From Chlorobiota bacterium (GTDB lineage Bacteria > Bacteroidota > Bacteroidia > Bacteroidales > JAADGE01), in contig JAADGE010000085.1 in assembly GCA_013152535.1 (NCBI GenBank), forward strand, positions 1 to 64,000: a stretch of 64,000 nt of DNA. Direction: 5' to 3'. The position numbers were made by a program, and so were the translations under genes. Positions 7,723-15,083 of this stretch are shown in pieces (the stretch's first letter is position 1; every line of letters begins with the position of its first letter). The notes beneath the pieces were generated by a model. It was not told the DNA's origin. It did not search any database and worked only from the letters and a program-made list of their open reading frames with translations.

Positions 7723-7753
7723 CAAATATAAAAAAAATCAAACAACCATCAAA
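7723..7753 (-). promoter_or_regulatory. Promoter of the MNT-HEPN-echA operon
   Basis: The minus strand reads TTTG (7753-7750), 19 nt, then TATATTTG (7730-7723), an excellent Bacteroidota promoter. The predicted start of transcription is about 12 nt before the MNT ATG. The -33 box lies inside the 3' end of the upstream gene. Confidence 0.65.
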
Positions 7754-8730
7754 TTACAACCTCTTACATCGGAATTATCAAATCTTCCGAGAATTTCAAA
7801 AGTATTGTCTTTGTGTATTTTTCCTAAATCTTTGGTTTCGACAAAAGAGCAGGAATAGAGATTTGCCAAATCTATGATATTAATGCCGCCGGATTGTCCT
7901 TTCGGGAGACATCCGAAAGGGTCGTTTGTGTCTCTTATCAAAATTTTCATCCAAGGCGGAGTAATGTACTTATTTGCTTGTTTTGCATAGGCTTGCGAAA
8001 GAAGTTCAGTCATTCCGTATTCAGAGTGTATTTGTTTTAAGCCGGTTGCATTTTTAATTATTTTATGAAGTTTTTCTCTTACGATTTCTTTTTTCCGACC
8101 TTTCATACCTCCTGTTTCAATAATTATTGTGTTTTTCAGCGACAGTTTATATTCCTCGAAAAAATCAATAAGGGCAAAACTTACTCCGAAAAGAATTGTT
8201 TTTTTATTTTGTTTTTCTAATTCCGAAAGTTTTTCAAAAAGTTCTTGATGATTGTATAAATAAAAATCATTATCCGGTTTGTTACTTATTTGCATTAATT
8301 TTTTAACCATATAAATAAGCGATGAACTGCCTTGCTCGGAGTAGGAGGGCAGAAGTGCCGTAAAGATATATTTATCAGGTTTACCGTAGAAGATTTTGAA
8401 TGTTTTCAAGAAACTTTTATCATAAATACTCAAATCTGTGATATGATGTTCGCTTCTTGACATTCCCGTTGTTCCGCTGCTTCGGAATGTTGTTTGAATT
8501 TTTTTACCGGAAGAAATAATTTTGTGTGTTTTAAAAAAATCAATCGGTAAAAAAGGTATTTCGGTAAAGTGTTTAATTTTTGAAATATCAATTTTAAGTT
8601 TTTTTATGTAATCCCGATATGTGTTATTGTTTTTGAATTGAAAATCAAATATTTGCAGAGCAATTTTGTTGAACTGCTCTTCATTTTCGATGTTGAAAAT
8701 CTCGTTTATTATTTTATTTTCCGGAAACAT
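7738..8730 (-). CDS. LuxE-like acyl-protein synthetase family protein
   Basis: This 330-residue protein shows the adenylate-forming core of the LuxE / phenylacetate-CoA-ligase-like group. Visible motifs are FLPIDFFKTHKI near residue 60, the nucleotide-binding loop TTFRSSGTTGMSRSEH, a middle motif IIETGGMKGRKKE, and HSEYGMTELLSQAYA with the conserved E-Y-G-M-T-E. These enzymes activate a carboxylic acid as an acyl-adenylate and pass it to a protein or thiol. No luxC/luxD-like reductase or transferase is nearby, so the acyl substrate is unknown. It has its own promoter box immediately upstream, predicting an almost leaderless message. Confidence 0.8.
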   Translation of the reverse strand: MFPENKIINEIFNIENEEQFNKIALQIFDFQFKNNNTYRDYIKKLKIDISKIKHFTEIPFLPIDFFKTHKIISSGKKIQTTFRSSGTTGMSRSEHHITDLSIYDKSFLKTFKIFYGKPDKYIFTALLPSYSEQGSSSLIYMVKKLMQISNKPDNDFYLYNHQELFEKLSELEKQNKKTILFGVSFALIDFFEEYKLSLKNTIIIETGGMKGRKKEIVREKLHKIIKNATGLKQIHSEYGMTELLSQAYAKQANKYITPPWMKILIRDTNDPFGCLPKGQSGGINIIDLANLYSCSFVETKDLGKIHKDNTFEILGRFDNSDVRGCNLMVV

Positions 8731-8735
8731 TTCTG

Positions 8736-8743
8736 CAAAAATA
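8736..8743 (-). promoter_or_regulatory. -7 promoter box for the LuxE-like gene
   Basis: The minus strand reads TATTTTTG (TAnnTTTG), only 5 bp from the ATG at 8730, so the message would be leaderless or nearly so. The -33 region overlaps the upstream terminator. Confidence 0.4.
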
Positions 8744-8746
8744 AAA

Positions 8747-8766
8747 AAACCTGCCGGAGCAGGTTT
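8747..8766 (-). terminator. Terminator of the peroxide-defence operon
   Basis: AAACCTGC and GCAGGTTT form an 8-bp stem around a 4-nt loop, with a U-run on the minus strand. It lies 17 bp past the peroxiredoxin stop codon. Confidence 0.85.
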
Positions 8767-8783
8767 CTGATTTTTAAAAATTA

Positions 8784-9443
8784 TTAAAGTTTTTTATGGC
8801 ATAACCACCAATCGTAACATTCATGTTCGCCTTCTTTAGCTTTTTCAAGTCTGTCTTTTGCCATTGCGGTGCTTGTTGCAGGCGGAACAATTACTCTGTC
8901 TTTCAATATTTCGTTATTCGGCCAGTTGGCAGGCATTGCTACACCGTTTTTATCGGAAATTTGCATACCTTCAACAGCTCTTAAAATTTCATCCATATTT
9001 CGTCCGAGTTCTTGCGGATAATAGAGAATAATTCTTATTTTTCCTTTGTCGTCAACAATAAAAACCGCTCTTACCGTATTTGTTCCTTTCCCGGGATGAA
9101 TAAGTCCCAAAGTTTCTGCAACTTTTCCGGTATCGGCAATAATAGGGAATTGAATTTCAACATTCATATTATCTTTAATCCATTCTTCCCATTTTATGTG
9201 GGCAAAAACCTGATCGACACTTAATCCGATTAATTCGCAGTTTAATGCTCTGAATTTATCGTAGCGTTGCTGAAATGCAACAAATTCAGTAGTGCAAACC
9301 GGTGTGAAATCGGCAGGATGACTAAATAATACAAACCATTTTCCAGCGTAATCAATCGGTAATATTTTTATTCCGTGCGTTGTTTGGACTTCTATTCTCG
9401 GAAAGTCATCCCCTAATAAAGGCATCCTCTTTTTTTCTTCCAT
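8784..9443 (-). CDS. Peroxiredoxin, Prx6/archaeal-type
   Basis: The 219-residue length and long C-terminal extension match the Prx6-like group. The peroxidatic Cys is C50 in [13 protein letters not shown], with the Pro/Thr/Cys active-site pattern intact. Two further Cys near the end (C209 and C215 in [12 protein letters not shown]) correspond to the resolving cysteines of archaeal members. It reduces H2O2 and organic peroxides in the cytoplasm. It is the last gene of the operon that starts with the Fur/PerR-type regulator at 11173, 20 bp behind rubrerythrin, and is followed by a strong terminator. Confidence 0.93.
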   Translation of the reverse strand: MEEKKRMPLLGDDFPRIEVQTTHGIKILPIDYAGKWFVLFSHPADFTPVCTTEFVAFQQRYDKFRALNCELIGLSVDQVFAHIKWEEWIKDNMNVEIQFPIIADTGKVAETLGLIHPGKGTNTVRAVFIVDDKGKIRIILYYPQELGRNMDEILRAVEGMQISDKNGVAMPANWPNNEILKDRVIVPPATSTAMAKDRLEKAKEGEHECYDWWLCHKKL

Positions 9444-9463
9444 TTTTTTGAGTTTTTGAATTG

Positions 9464-10039
9464 TTAATAATTAGTTTCTTTAATTTCAAAATATGATTGC
9501 GGATGCAGACAAGCCGGACAAACTTTAGGTGCTTTTTCGCCTTCATGAACATAACCGCAGTTTCTGCATTTCCAATATATTTTTCCGTTACGTTCAAATA
9601 CTTTTCCGGATTCTAAGTTGTCATATAAGGTTTTGTAACGTTTTTCGTGTTCTGCTTCTACTTTTGCAATCATTCTGTATGCTGTTGCTATTTCTTTAAA
9701 TCCTTCTTCTTCTGCAATTTTGGCAAATTCCGGATAAAGTTCTGTCCATTCTTCATTTTCACCTTCGGCAGAAGCTTTTAAATTTTCTAAAGTAGTTCCT
9801 ATCTTTCCTGCAGGGTATGTAGCCGTAATTTCTACCATATTTCCTTCTAAGAATTTGAAAAAACGTTTAGCATGTTCTTTCTCATTAAGTGCAGTTTCAG
9901 CAAAAATAGCTGAGATTTGTTCCAAACCTTCTTTTTTTGCTTGTTTCGAGAAATAATCGTAACGCATTCTTGCCTGTGATTCGCCGGCGAACGATTTTAA
10001 TAAATTTTGTTCTGTTTTTGTTCCTTTTAAACTTTTCAT
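9464..10039 (-). CDS. Rubrerythrin
   Basis: This 191-residue protein has an N-terminal diiron four-helix domain with the E-x2-H-type ligands ([18 protein letters not shown] and [16 protein letters not shown]). A C-terminal rubredoxin domain carries two Cys pairs ([12 protein letters not shown] and KVCPACLHP). Rubrerythrin reduces hydrogen peroxide in anaerobes, using electrons passed through its rubredoxin centre. The adjacent flavin reductase-rubredoxin protein is the likely electron donor, and peroxiredoxin follows in the same operon. All metal ligands I would expect are present. Confidence 0.95.
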   Translation of the reverse strand: MKSLKGTKTEQNLLKSFAGESQARMRYDYFSKQAKKEGLEQISAIFAETALNEKEHAKRFFKFLEGNMVEITATYPAGKIGTTLENLKASAEGENEEWTELYPEFAKIAEEEGFKEIATAYRMIAKVEAEHEKRYKTLYDNLESGKVFERNGKIYWKCRNCGYVHEGEKAPKVCPACLHPQSYFEIKETNY

Positions 10040-10069
10040 AATGTAAAAATTTTAATTATTAATTTTATT

Positions 10070-10744
10070 TTATTGAATTTCTGAAAATTCTTCTTTACTG
10101 ACACCGCAAGTCGGACATTTCCAATCATCCGGCAGTTCTTCAAATTTTATTTTTTCAATGTTGTTATCATAGATATGCCCGCAAATTGAACACTTGTAAA
10201 TTTTTAATTTTGTGTTTTTGTTTTTTGCATTTTCTTTTTTTATGTATGTCGGAGCATTTTTAGGGGCAATTCCTTTCTTCACATTTTTATAATAAGCATA
10301 TGTTAAAGGTGTTTCGGATTTCCCAATCATTTGAGTATCAACTAATTCTCCGATAAATAAAAAATGTGAATTTATATCAATTACATCAGTTAATTTAAAC
10401 TCCAAGTATGCAATGCTGTCGTTTGTAAAAATCGGAGTTCCTGTTTTTCCGTATTTAATATCAAATCCTTCTGATTTATTGAAATTTTTACCGCTTTTAA
10501 AACCGAAATTTCCTATTGTGTCGGATTTTGTTTCTTGTTTTAGTATTGAAACTGAAAAACTTTTATATTCTCGGATTAATTCACTTGTGTAATTATTTTT
10601 ATTACAGCTAATCGCAAACTTTGCAGGTTCGGAAGTTATTTGAAAAACTGTATTTGCAATGTATCCGTTAGCTTTTTCTTTGTTGCCGGAACTAACTATG
10701 TATAAGCCGTATGAGATATAATTTAATGCTTCTTTATTTATCAT
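10070..10744 (-). CDS. Flavin reductase-rubredoxin fusion (flavoredoxin-like)
   Basis: The protein has 224 residues. Residues ~1-165 form a flavin-reductase-like FMN-binding split barrel (start NYISYGLYIVSSGNKEKANG; SVSILKQETK). Residues ~175-224 form a rubredoxin with ligands YKCSICGHIYD and WKCPTCGVSKEEF. This architecture is that of high-molecular-weight rubredoxin, which passes electrons from NAD(P)H to peroxide- or oxygen-reducing partners. It lies between the regulator and rubrerythrin, 12 bp after the first and 30 bp before the second, supporting a direct electron-donor role. Confidence 0.9.
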   Translation of the reverse strand: MINKEALNYISYGLYIVSSGNKEKANGYIANTVFQITSEPAKFAISCNKNNYTSELIREYKSFSVSILKQETKSDTIGNFGFKSGKNFNKSEGFDIKYGKTGTPIFTNDSIAYLEFKLTDVIDINSHFLFIGELVDTQMIGKSETPLTYAYYKNVKKGIAPKNAPTYIKKENAKNKNTKLKIYKCSICGHIYDNNIEKIKFEELPDDWKCPTCGVSKEEFSEIQ

Positions 10745-10756
10745 TTTGTTGAGATT

Positions 10757-11173
10757 TTAGTTTTTCGAAGCACATGTTTTGCATACTCCTTTAATCATAA
10801 CATCAGTTTGATTTAAAATGAAATTTTCAAGACCACTGTATTTTAAATCATTATAATTATAGTCAAAATCGTATATTGCTCCGCATTGTTCACATTTAAA
10901 ATGTCCGTGAATATGGGTTTGTACATCGTATCTGATTTCGTTTTCTTCTATATTGACACTTTTTATAATACCGTGTTCTTCAAAAAGTTTCAGTGTATTA
11001 TAAACCGTTGTTTTTGACAGTGTCGGAATTCCGTCTGCTAATTTCTTGTATATCATATCAACGGTCGGATGTATGTTGTTTTTGAGTAAATAGTCATAAA
11101 TTTTTATTCGTTGATAAGATGGTTTTATATCAAATCTCAGCAGTTCACTGCCAATATTTTGTATCTCTTTCAT
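10757..11173 (-). CDS. Fur-family regulator, PerR-like
   Basis: This 138-residue protein has an N-terminal winged helix (RIKIYDYLLKNNIHPTVDMI, then TLSKTTVYNTLKLFEEHGI) and a C-terminal metal-sensing part with HIHGHFKCEQCGAIYDF and a second Cys pair CKTCASKN, giving a structural Cys4 zinc site. It heads an operon of peroxide-reducing proteins, so PerR-type sensing of peroxide is the best reading. An iron-sensing Fur cannot be excluded from sequence. The promoter carries a perfect 13-bp inverted repeat straddling the -33 position, so autoregulation is likely. Confidence 0.88.
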   Translation of the reverse strand: MKEIQNIGSELLRFDIKPSYQRIKIYDYLLKNNIHPTVDMIYKKLADGIPTLSKTTVYNTLKLFEEHGIIKSVNIEENEIRYDVQTHIHGHFKCEQCGAIYDFDYNYNDLKYSGLENFILNQTDVMIKGVCKTCASKN

Positions 11174-11204
11174 AATTGTAATTATTATAAAATTAAAAAC
11201 ATTG

Positions 11205-11212
11205 CAAATTTA
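11205..11212 (-). promoter_or_regulatory. -7 promoter box of the peroxide-defence operon
   Basis: The minus strand reads TAAATTTG (TAnnTTTG). Transcription would start about 25 nt before the regulator ATG. The -33 position falls in the spacer of the inverted repeat at 11217-11250. Confidence 0.55.
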
Positions 11213-11216
11213 AAAC

Positions 11217-11250
11217 AATAAAATGAAATATGCAAGGATTTCATTTTATT
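11217..11250. promoter_or_regulatory. Perfect 13-bp inverted repeat, likely PerR/Fur operator
   Basis: AATAAAATGAAAT (11217-11229) and ATTTCATTTTATT (11238-11250) are exact reverse complements with an 8-bp spacer ATGCAAGG. The repeat spans the -33 region of the operon's promoter, where a repressor would block RNA polymerase. Its A/T-rich dyad form is typical of Fur-family sites. A terminator for the upstream gene is less likely because the stem is AT-only rich and no clean U-tract follows. Confidence 0.6.
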
Positions 11251-11302
11251 ATTTTTCGTTTAAATGTAATCAGTTGTTAATCAGTAATATAATTTGACAG
11301 GA

Positions 11303-12061
11303 TTAAAGTTTGACAACTTCAGAAGCGTTTTGTCGGGATGTGAGTATGATTTTATATTTATCGGAAAGAGTCTCAAAAGTTTCATTTACAAGTTGATGTG
11401 TATTGTTTACAGCTGAGATGTGAGAAAAAAATAATATTTTTAAATCATATGAAGCAAATTTTTCAATAAGTTCTTTGGCTTGATGATTCGATAAATGTCC
11501 TTTTGGTGAGCTTACTCTTTGTTTCAGATGATAGGGGTATAATCCGTTTTGCAGCATATCTTCATCATAGTTTGCTTCAAGAAAAACCGCATTGCATTTT
11601 GAAAATTCGTTTTGCAGAGTTTTATCAACTTTACCTATGTCAGTCATAACACCTATATTTTTGCCGTCGATCTCAATTCTGAAACTACAGGGGTCTGCTG
11701 CATCATGGTTTTTTTTAAAAGAATGAATTTTAATTTTTCCTAAAATATAAGGTGCACCCGGTTCAAAAATTCCGAAATTATCAGTTTTATTTTTATCGTA
11801 ACATTTATGATAAGTTTTTTTTGTATAGAAAACAGGAATACCTAATTTTTTGGAAGTAACTCGTGCTCCCTGAATGTGGTCGGTATGTTCGTGCGAAATA
11901 AAAATAGCTTTTATTTTATTTTTATCTAAACCGGTTTCGTTTAATCGCTCAATTAATCGTTTGTAATAAATGCCTATGTCAATAAGTATTGCTGAATTTT
12001 CATTTCCGATGTAGTAACAATTTCCGTTACTGCCGGATGCGAGGGCACAAATTTCTGTCAT
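11303..12061 (-). CDS. MBL-fold metallo-hydrolase, YycJ/WalJ family
   Basis: This 252-residue protein has a metallo-beta-lactamase fold. It opens with CALASGSNGNCYYIGNEN, the family signature. The metal motif H-x-H-x-D-H is intact in FISHEHTDHIQG, followed by a later Asp-containing segment (GVMTDIGKVD) and a C-terminal His in LKILFFSHISAVNN. Members act as cytoplasmic hydrolases, with a proposed role in DNA or cell-wall maintenance; the substrate is not established. It is probably monocistronic on the minus strand, upstream of the peroxide operon and divergent from ppiD. Confidence 0.9.
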   Translation of the reverse strand: MTEICALASGSNGNCYYIGNENSAILIDIGIYYKRLIERLNETGLDKNKIKAIFISHEHTDHIQGARVTSKKLGIPVFYTKKTYHKCYDKNKTDNFGIFEPGAPYILGKIKIHSFKKNHDAADPCSFRIEIDGKNIGVMTDIGKVDKTLQNEFSKCNAVFLEANYDEDMLQNGLYPYHLKQRVSSPKGHLSNHQAKELIEKFASYDLKILFFSHISAVNNTHQLVNETFETLSDKYKIILTSRQNASEVVKL

Positions 12062-12149
12062 AAGTTTTTTTGTAAAGAAAAGAATAATTTCATAAATTCT
12101 GATTTTAAAATAATATTAAATGAATAATTTATTCTTTAATAATTTTATA

Positions 12150-12157
12150 TATATTTG
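12150..12157 (+). promoter_or_regulatory. -7 promoter box for ppiD-like gene
   Basis: TATATTTG matches TAnnTTTG, 43 bp upstream of the ATG at 12201. Confidence 0.55.
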
Positions 12158-12200
12158 CAAACTTTAATTTTTAGAACTAAAATAATATAATCATTTAAAA

Positions 12201-14288
12201 ATGGCTACATTACAAAGAATACGAAATGCAGGACCTATAATTGTAATCGTAATCGGCTTAGCATTGGTTGCTTTTTTATTGGGAGATGTTAATAAACTTT
12301 TCTCTCGCTCAGAAAAAGATGTTGCAGAGATTAACGGAACTCCTGTTACAATTCAGGAATATCAGGCTCGGTTTAAGAATTATGAAGAAAGTATGAAAAC
12401 TCTGACCGGAAAATCTTCTTTAGATGAACAAAATCAAAAATTCGTTAAAGAACAAGTTTGGGATAAAATTGTAAAAAAATATGCACTTTCTTCTGTTTAT
12501 GATAATTTAGGACTTGGAGTCAGTGATTTAGAACTTGCTAAAATAGTAAGCGGAGAAAATATACAAACCGGACTTGATCCTTTAACACGACAAATATTTA
12601 CTGATCCGAACACTCGACAGTTTAATGTAAAAGCTGCCGTAAATTTTTTTTCCAATGCAAATCAATCCGAAGAGAGTTTGCAAGTTGCTAAATTTTTGGA
12701 AAATGAAATGCGTGATAACAGAGAATATACAAAATATACGTCATTAATTTTAAAAGGGTTAAATATTACTGATTTTGAGGCTAAGCAGTTATATAAAGAT
12801 CGTGTTAATATTGTTGATTTTGATTATACGACTAAAAAATACAGTTTAATTCCTGACAGTATAATATCAGTTTCGGAAACAGAACTTCAAAAATATTACG
12901 ATAATCATAATACTGATTTTGAACAAAAAAAATCTCGTGATATAGAATATGTTACATTAAATGTTATCCCTTCTGAAGATGATTTTAAAACAGCAAAAAA
13001 GGATATTGATTATGACATACCGGAATTTCGTGAAATCTCGGTTGATACTTCAATTACTGAAATTATTGACTATGTAAATGCTAATTCAGAAGTTCCTTTC
13101 AGCGATGCTCACCTTACTCTTGCTGAACTCGGAGATACTGCTTTGTTCTATGCATCTCCGGATTCTGTTTTCGGACCTGTTTTAGAAAACGGATATTATG
13201 TATTAAAACGTGTTTTCGACAGAGTTAATATACCTGATACCGTCGGTGCACGCCATATATTAATTAAAGTTGACGGACAAGTTATTAAAGATATGGCAAG
13301 AGCTGAAGAAATTGCAGACAGTTTGAAAGTTTTAATCAAAAACGGTGCTGATTTTGCTCAGCTGGCAAAGGATAATTCTGCCGATCAAGGTTCTGCACAA
13401 AAAGGCGGAGATCTCGGTAAATTTACAGAAGGTCGAATGGTAAGGGCATTCAGCGATGCTTGTTTTGAAGGTAAAACCGGCGATTTGCTGGTTGTCAAAA
13501 CTCAATACGGAGTTCATTTAATTGAAATCACTTATCAAAGCAGTCCGAAAAAAGAAAAAGTACGGCTTGCTAAAATAGTTAATAAAGTAAGACCGGGTAA
13601 TAATACGATTAGTGAATATTATGCCAAAGCAACCGCTTTATCTGCAAATTCAGCAAATAATATCAAAAAATTTGATGACTTAATTGATAAAGAACATTTA
13701 ACAAAAAAAATTGCGACTGAAATAACTCCCGAAACAGAAATTATTGCCGGAATAGATAATCCGGAGCCTATTATTCGTTGGGTTTTTAAAGATGAAACTG
13801 AAAAAGGCAGTGTTTCAGAACCATTCCAAGACGGAGATATTTTTATTGTAGTTGCAGTAACAGAGGTAAGAAAAGACGGTATTGCTCCTTTAGAACAAGT
13901 TAAAGATATTGTAACCGCAAAAGTAATAAAACAAAAGAAAGGTAAAATGTTAGCTGACGAAATGCAAGATGTTACGACTTTTGATAAAACTGCTGCGAAT
14001 ATCAGTTTTTCATCTTCACGATTAAATAACGACGGTATTGAATATGCTGTAATTGCAACTGCAACTCAGCTTGAAAAAGATAAAATTTCAAAACCGATTA
14101 TAGGTGAAAACGGTGTTTATGTTTTAAAAGTTACATCTAAAACAAGTGTCAGCAAAGTCGAAGATAAAGACGCAGTTAATGATAAAAGAAATGCAGAAAG
14201 AAGATTATATTTTACTGTTTCTCGTAAAATATTTGATGCCTTAAAAGATGCTGCTGACGTAAGAGACGACAGAAGCAAATTCTTTTAA
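12201..14288 (+). CDS. Peptidylprolyl isomerase, PpiD/SurA-like membrane-anchored foldase
   Basis: The protein has 695 residues. A single N-terminal membrane segment (AGPIIVIVIGLALVAFLLGD) anchors it, followed by a SurA-N-like region (VAEINGTPVTIQEYQARFKN). A parvulin domain near residues 345-445 contains ARHILIKVDGQ, ADSLKVLIKNGADFAQLAKD and GGDLGKFTEGRM. A second, degenerate parvulin-like segment may lie towards the C terminus (SKPIIGENGVYVLKV). It would help fold secreted and outer-membrane proteins from the periplasmic face of the inner membrane. It is monocistronic, ending at a bidirectional terminator. Confidence 0.92.
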   Translation: MATLQRIRNAGPIIVIVIGLALVAFLLGDVNKLFSRSEKDVAEINGTPVTIQEYQARFKNYEESMKTLTGKSSLDEQNQKFVKEQVWDKIVKKYALSSVYDNLGLGVSDLELAKIVSGENIQTGLDPLTRQIFTDPNTRQFNVKAAVNFFSNANQSEESLQVAKFLENEMRDNREYTKYTSLILKGLNITDFEAKQLYKDRVNIVDFDYTTKKYSLIPDSIISVSETELQKYYDNHNTDFEQKKSRDIEYVTLNVIPSEDDFKTAKKDIDYDIPEFREISVDTSITEIIDYVNANSEVPFSDAHLTLAELGDTALFYASPDSVFGPVLENGYYVLKRVFDRVNIPDTVGARHILIKVDGQVIKDMARAEEIADSLKVLIKNGADFAQLAKDNSADQGSAQKGGDLGKFTEGRMVRAFSDACFEGKTGDLLVVKTQYGVHLIEITYQSSPKKEKVRLAKIVNKVRPGNNTISEYYAKATALSANSANNIKKFDDLIDKEHLTKKIATEITPETEIIAGIDNPEPIIRWVFKDETEKGSVSEPFQDGDIFIVVAVTEVRKDGIAPLEQVKDIVTAKVIKQKKGKMLADEMQDVTTFDKTAANISFSSSRLNNDGIEYAVIATATQLEKDKISKPIIGENGVYVLKVTSKTSVSKVEDKDAVNDKRNAERRLYFTVSRKIFDALKDAADVRDDRSKFF

Positions 14289-14307
14289 AATCTAATGACA
14301 GATAATT

Positions 14308-14340
14308 AAAAAATCCGAGCATTCAGTGTTCGGATTTTTT
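14308..14340. terminator. Bidirectional terminator between ppiD-like and rhomboid genes
   Basis: AAAAAATCCGA (14308-14318) and TCGGATTTTTT (14330-14340) form a perfect 11-bp stem. The stop codon of the convergent rhomboid gene (14323-14325) lies in the loop. Confidence 0.85.
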
Positions 14341-15024
14341 ATTTTCATCTTCATTATAATGCCATTTTACTTCCGTAATATCTTCAAAAAAACTTTCAGG
14401 ATTTGAAAAATCATAAAGAAACTTATCATCATTTTCATTTGTTTCACCTGCATTGCTGAGTTCAATATGTTTAGGTGCAAATATAATTGCAGAAATAAAA
14501 CCGGTTAATGCTCCGAATAAATGCGATTCCCAAGAAACTTCCGGTTTTAAAGGTAAAACTCCCCACACCATGCCGCCGTAGATAAAAACAATTAATAATG
14601 AAAGTGCCGCCATAGAACGATTTTTATGAAGTAATCCCGAAAAAAATAAGAAAGAAGCAAAACCGTAAATCATTCCGCTTGCACCTATATGATAGGCAGG
14701 TCGGGCGGCTAACCAAACCCAAAATCCCGAAAACAGCCATATTATTAAAAAAACTTTATAGGCAGATTCCTTATAAAAATAAAATAAACCCGTTCCTAAC
14801 AGTAAAAACGGAATTGTGTTGGAAAGTAAATGTTCAAAACTTCCGTGTATGAACGGTGCCGTAATTATTCCCGTTAAGCAATTTAATCTTTGCGGATAAA
14901 TTCCGTAGGTATATAAATGAAGATTTAATGAATATTCGATAATTTTTATTAACCACATTATTATTAAGAATAATACAGGAACCGTTAAACTTAATTTTAA
15001 TCTTATTTTCTCAATATTATTCAT
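14323..15024 (-). CDS. Rhomboid-family intramembrane serine protease
   Basis: The ATG at 15024 (MNNIEKIRLKLSLTVPVLF) gives a 233-residue protein; an upstream Met at 15126 would overlap tgt and precede the -7 box at 15044, so it is rejected. Six or so membrane segments are visible. The rhomboid motifs are in order: HGSFEHLLSNTIPFLL, IGASGMIYGFASF with the catalytic Ser of GASG, and ESHLFGALTG with the catalytic His. The last ~35 residues are a charged cytoplasmic tail. Rhomboids cut membrane proteins within the bilayer; the substrate is unknown. The stop codon lies inside the shared terminator loop. Confidence 0.9.
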   Translation of the reverse strand: MNNIEKIRLKLSLTVPVLFLIIMWLIKIIEYSLNLHLYTYGIYPQRLNCLTGIITAPFIHGSFEHLLSNTIPFLLLGTGLFYFYKESAYKVFLIIWLFSGFWVWLAARPAYHIGASGMIYGFASFLFFSGLLHKNRSMAALSLLIVFIYGGMVWGVLPLKPEVSWESHLFGALTGFISAIIFAPKHIELSNAGETNENDDKFLYDFSNPESFFEDITEVKWHYNEDENKKSEH

Positions 15025-15043
15025 TAATTTTACCTTTTTAATA

Positions 15044-15051
15044 CAAATGTA
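15044..15051 (-). promoter_or_regulatory. -7 promoter box for the rhomboid gene
   Basis: The minus strand reads TACATTTG (TAnnTTTG), 19 bp before the ATG at 15024, with a possible -33 CTTG 21 nt further upstream. Confidence 0.5.
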
Positions 15052-15083
15052 ATTATTAATAAAAATATTTTGCAAGAAATCAG

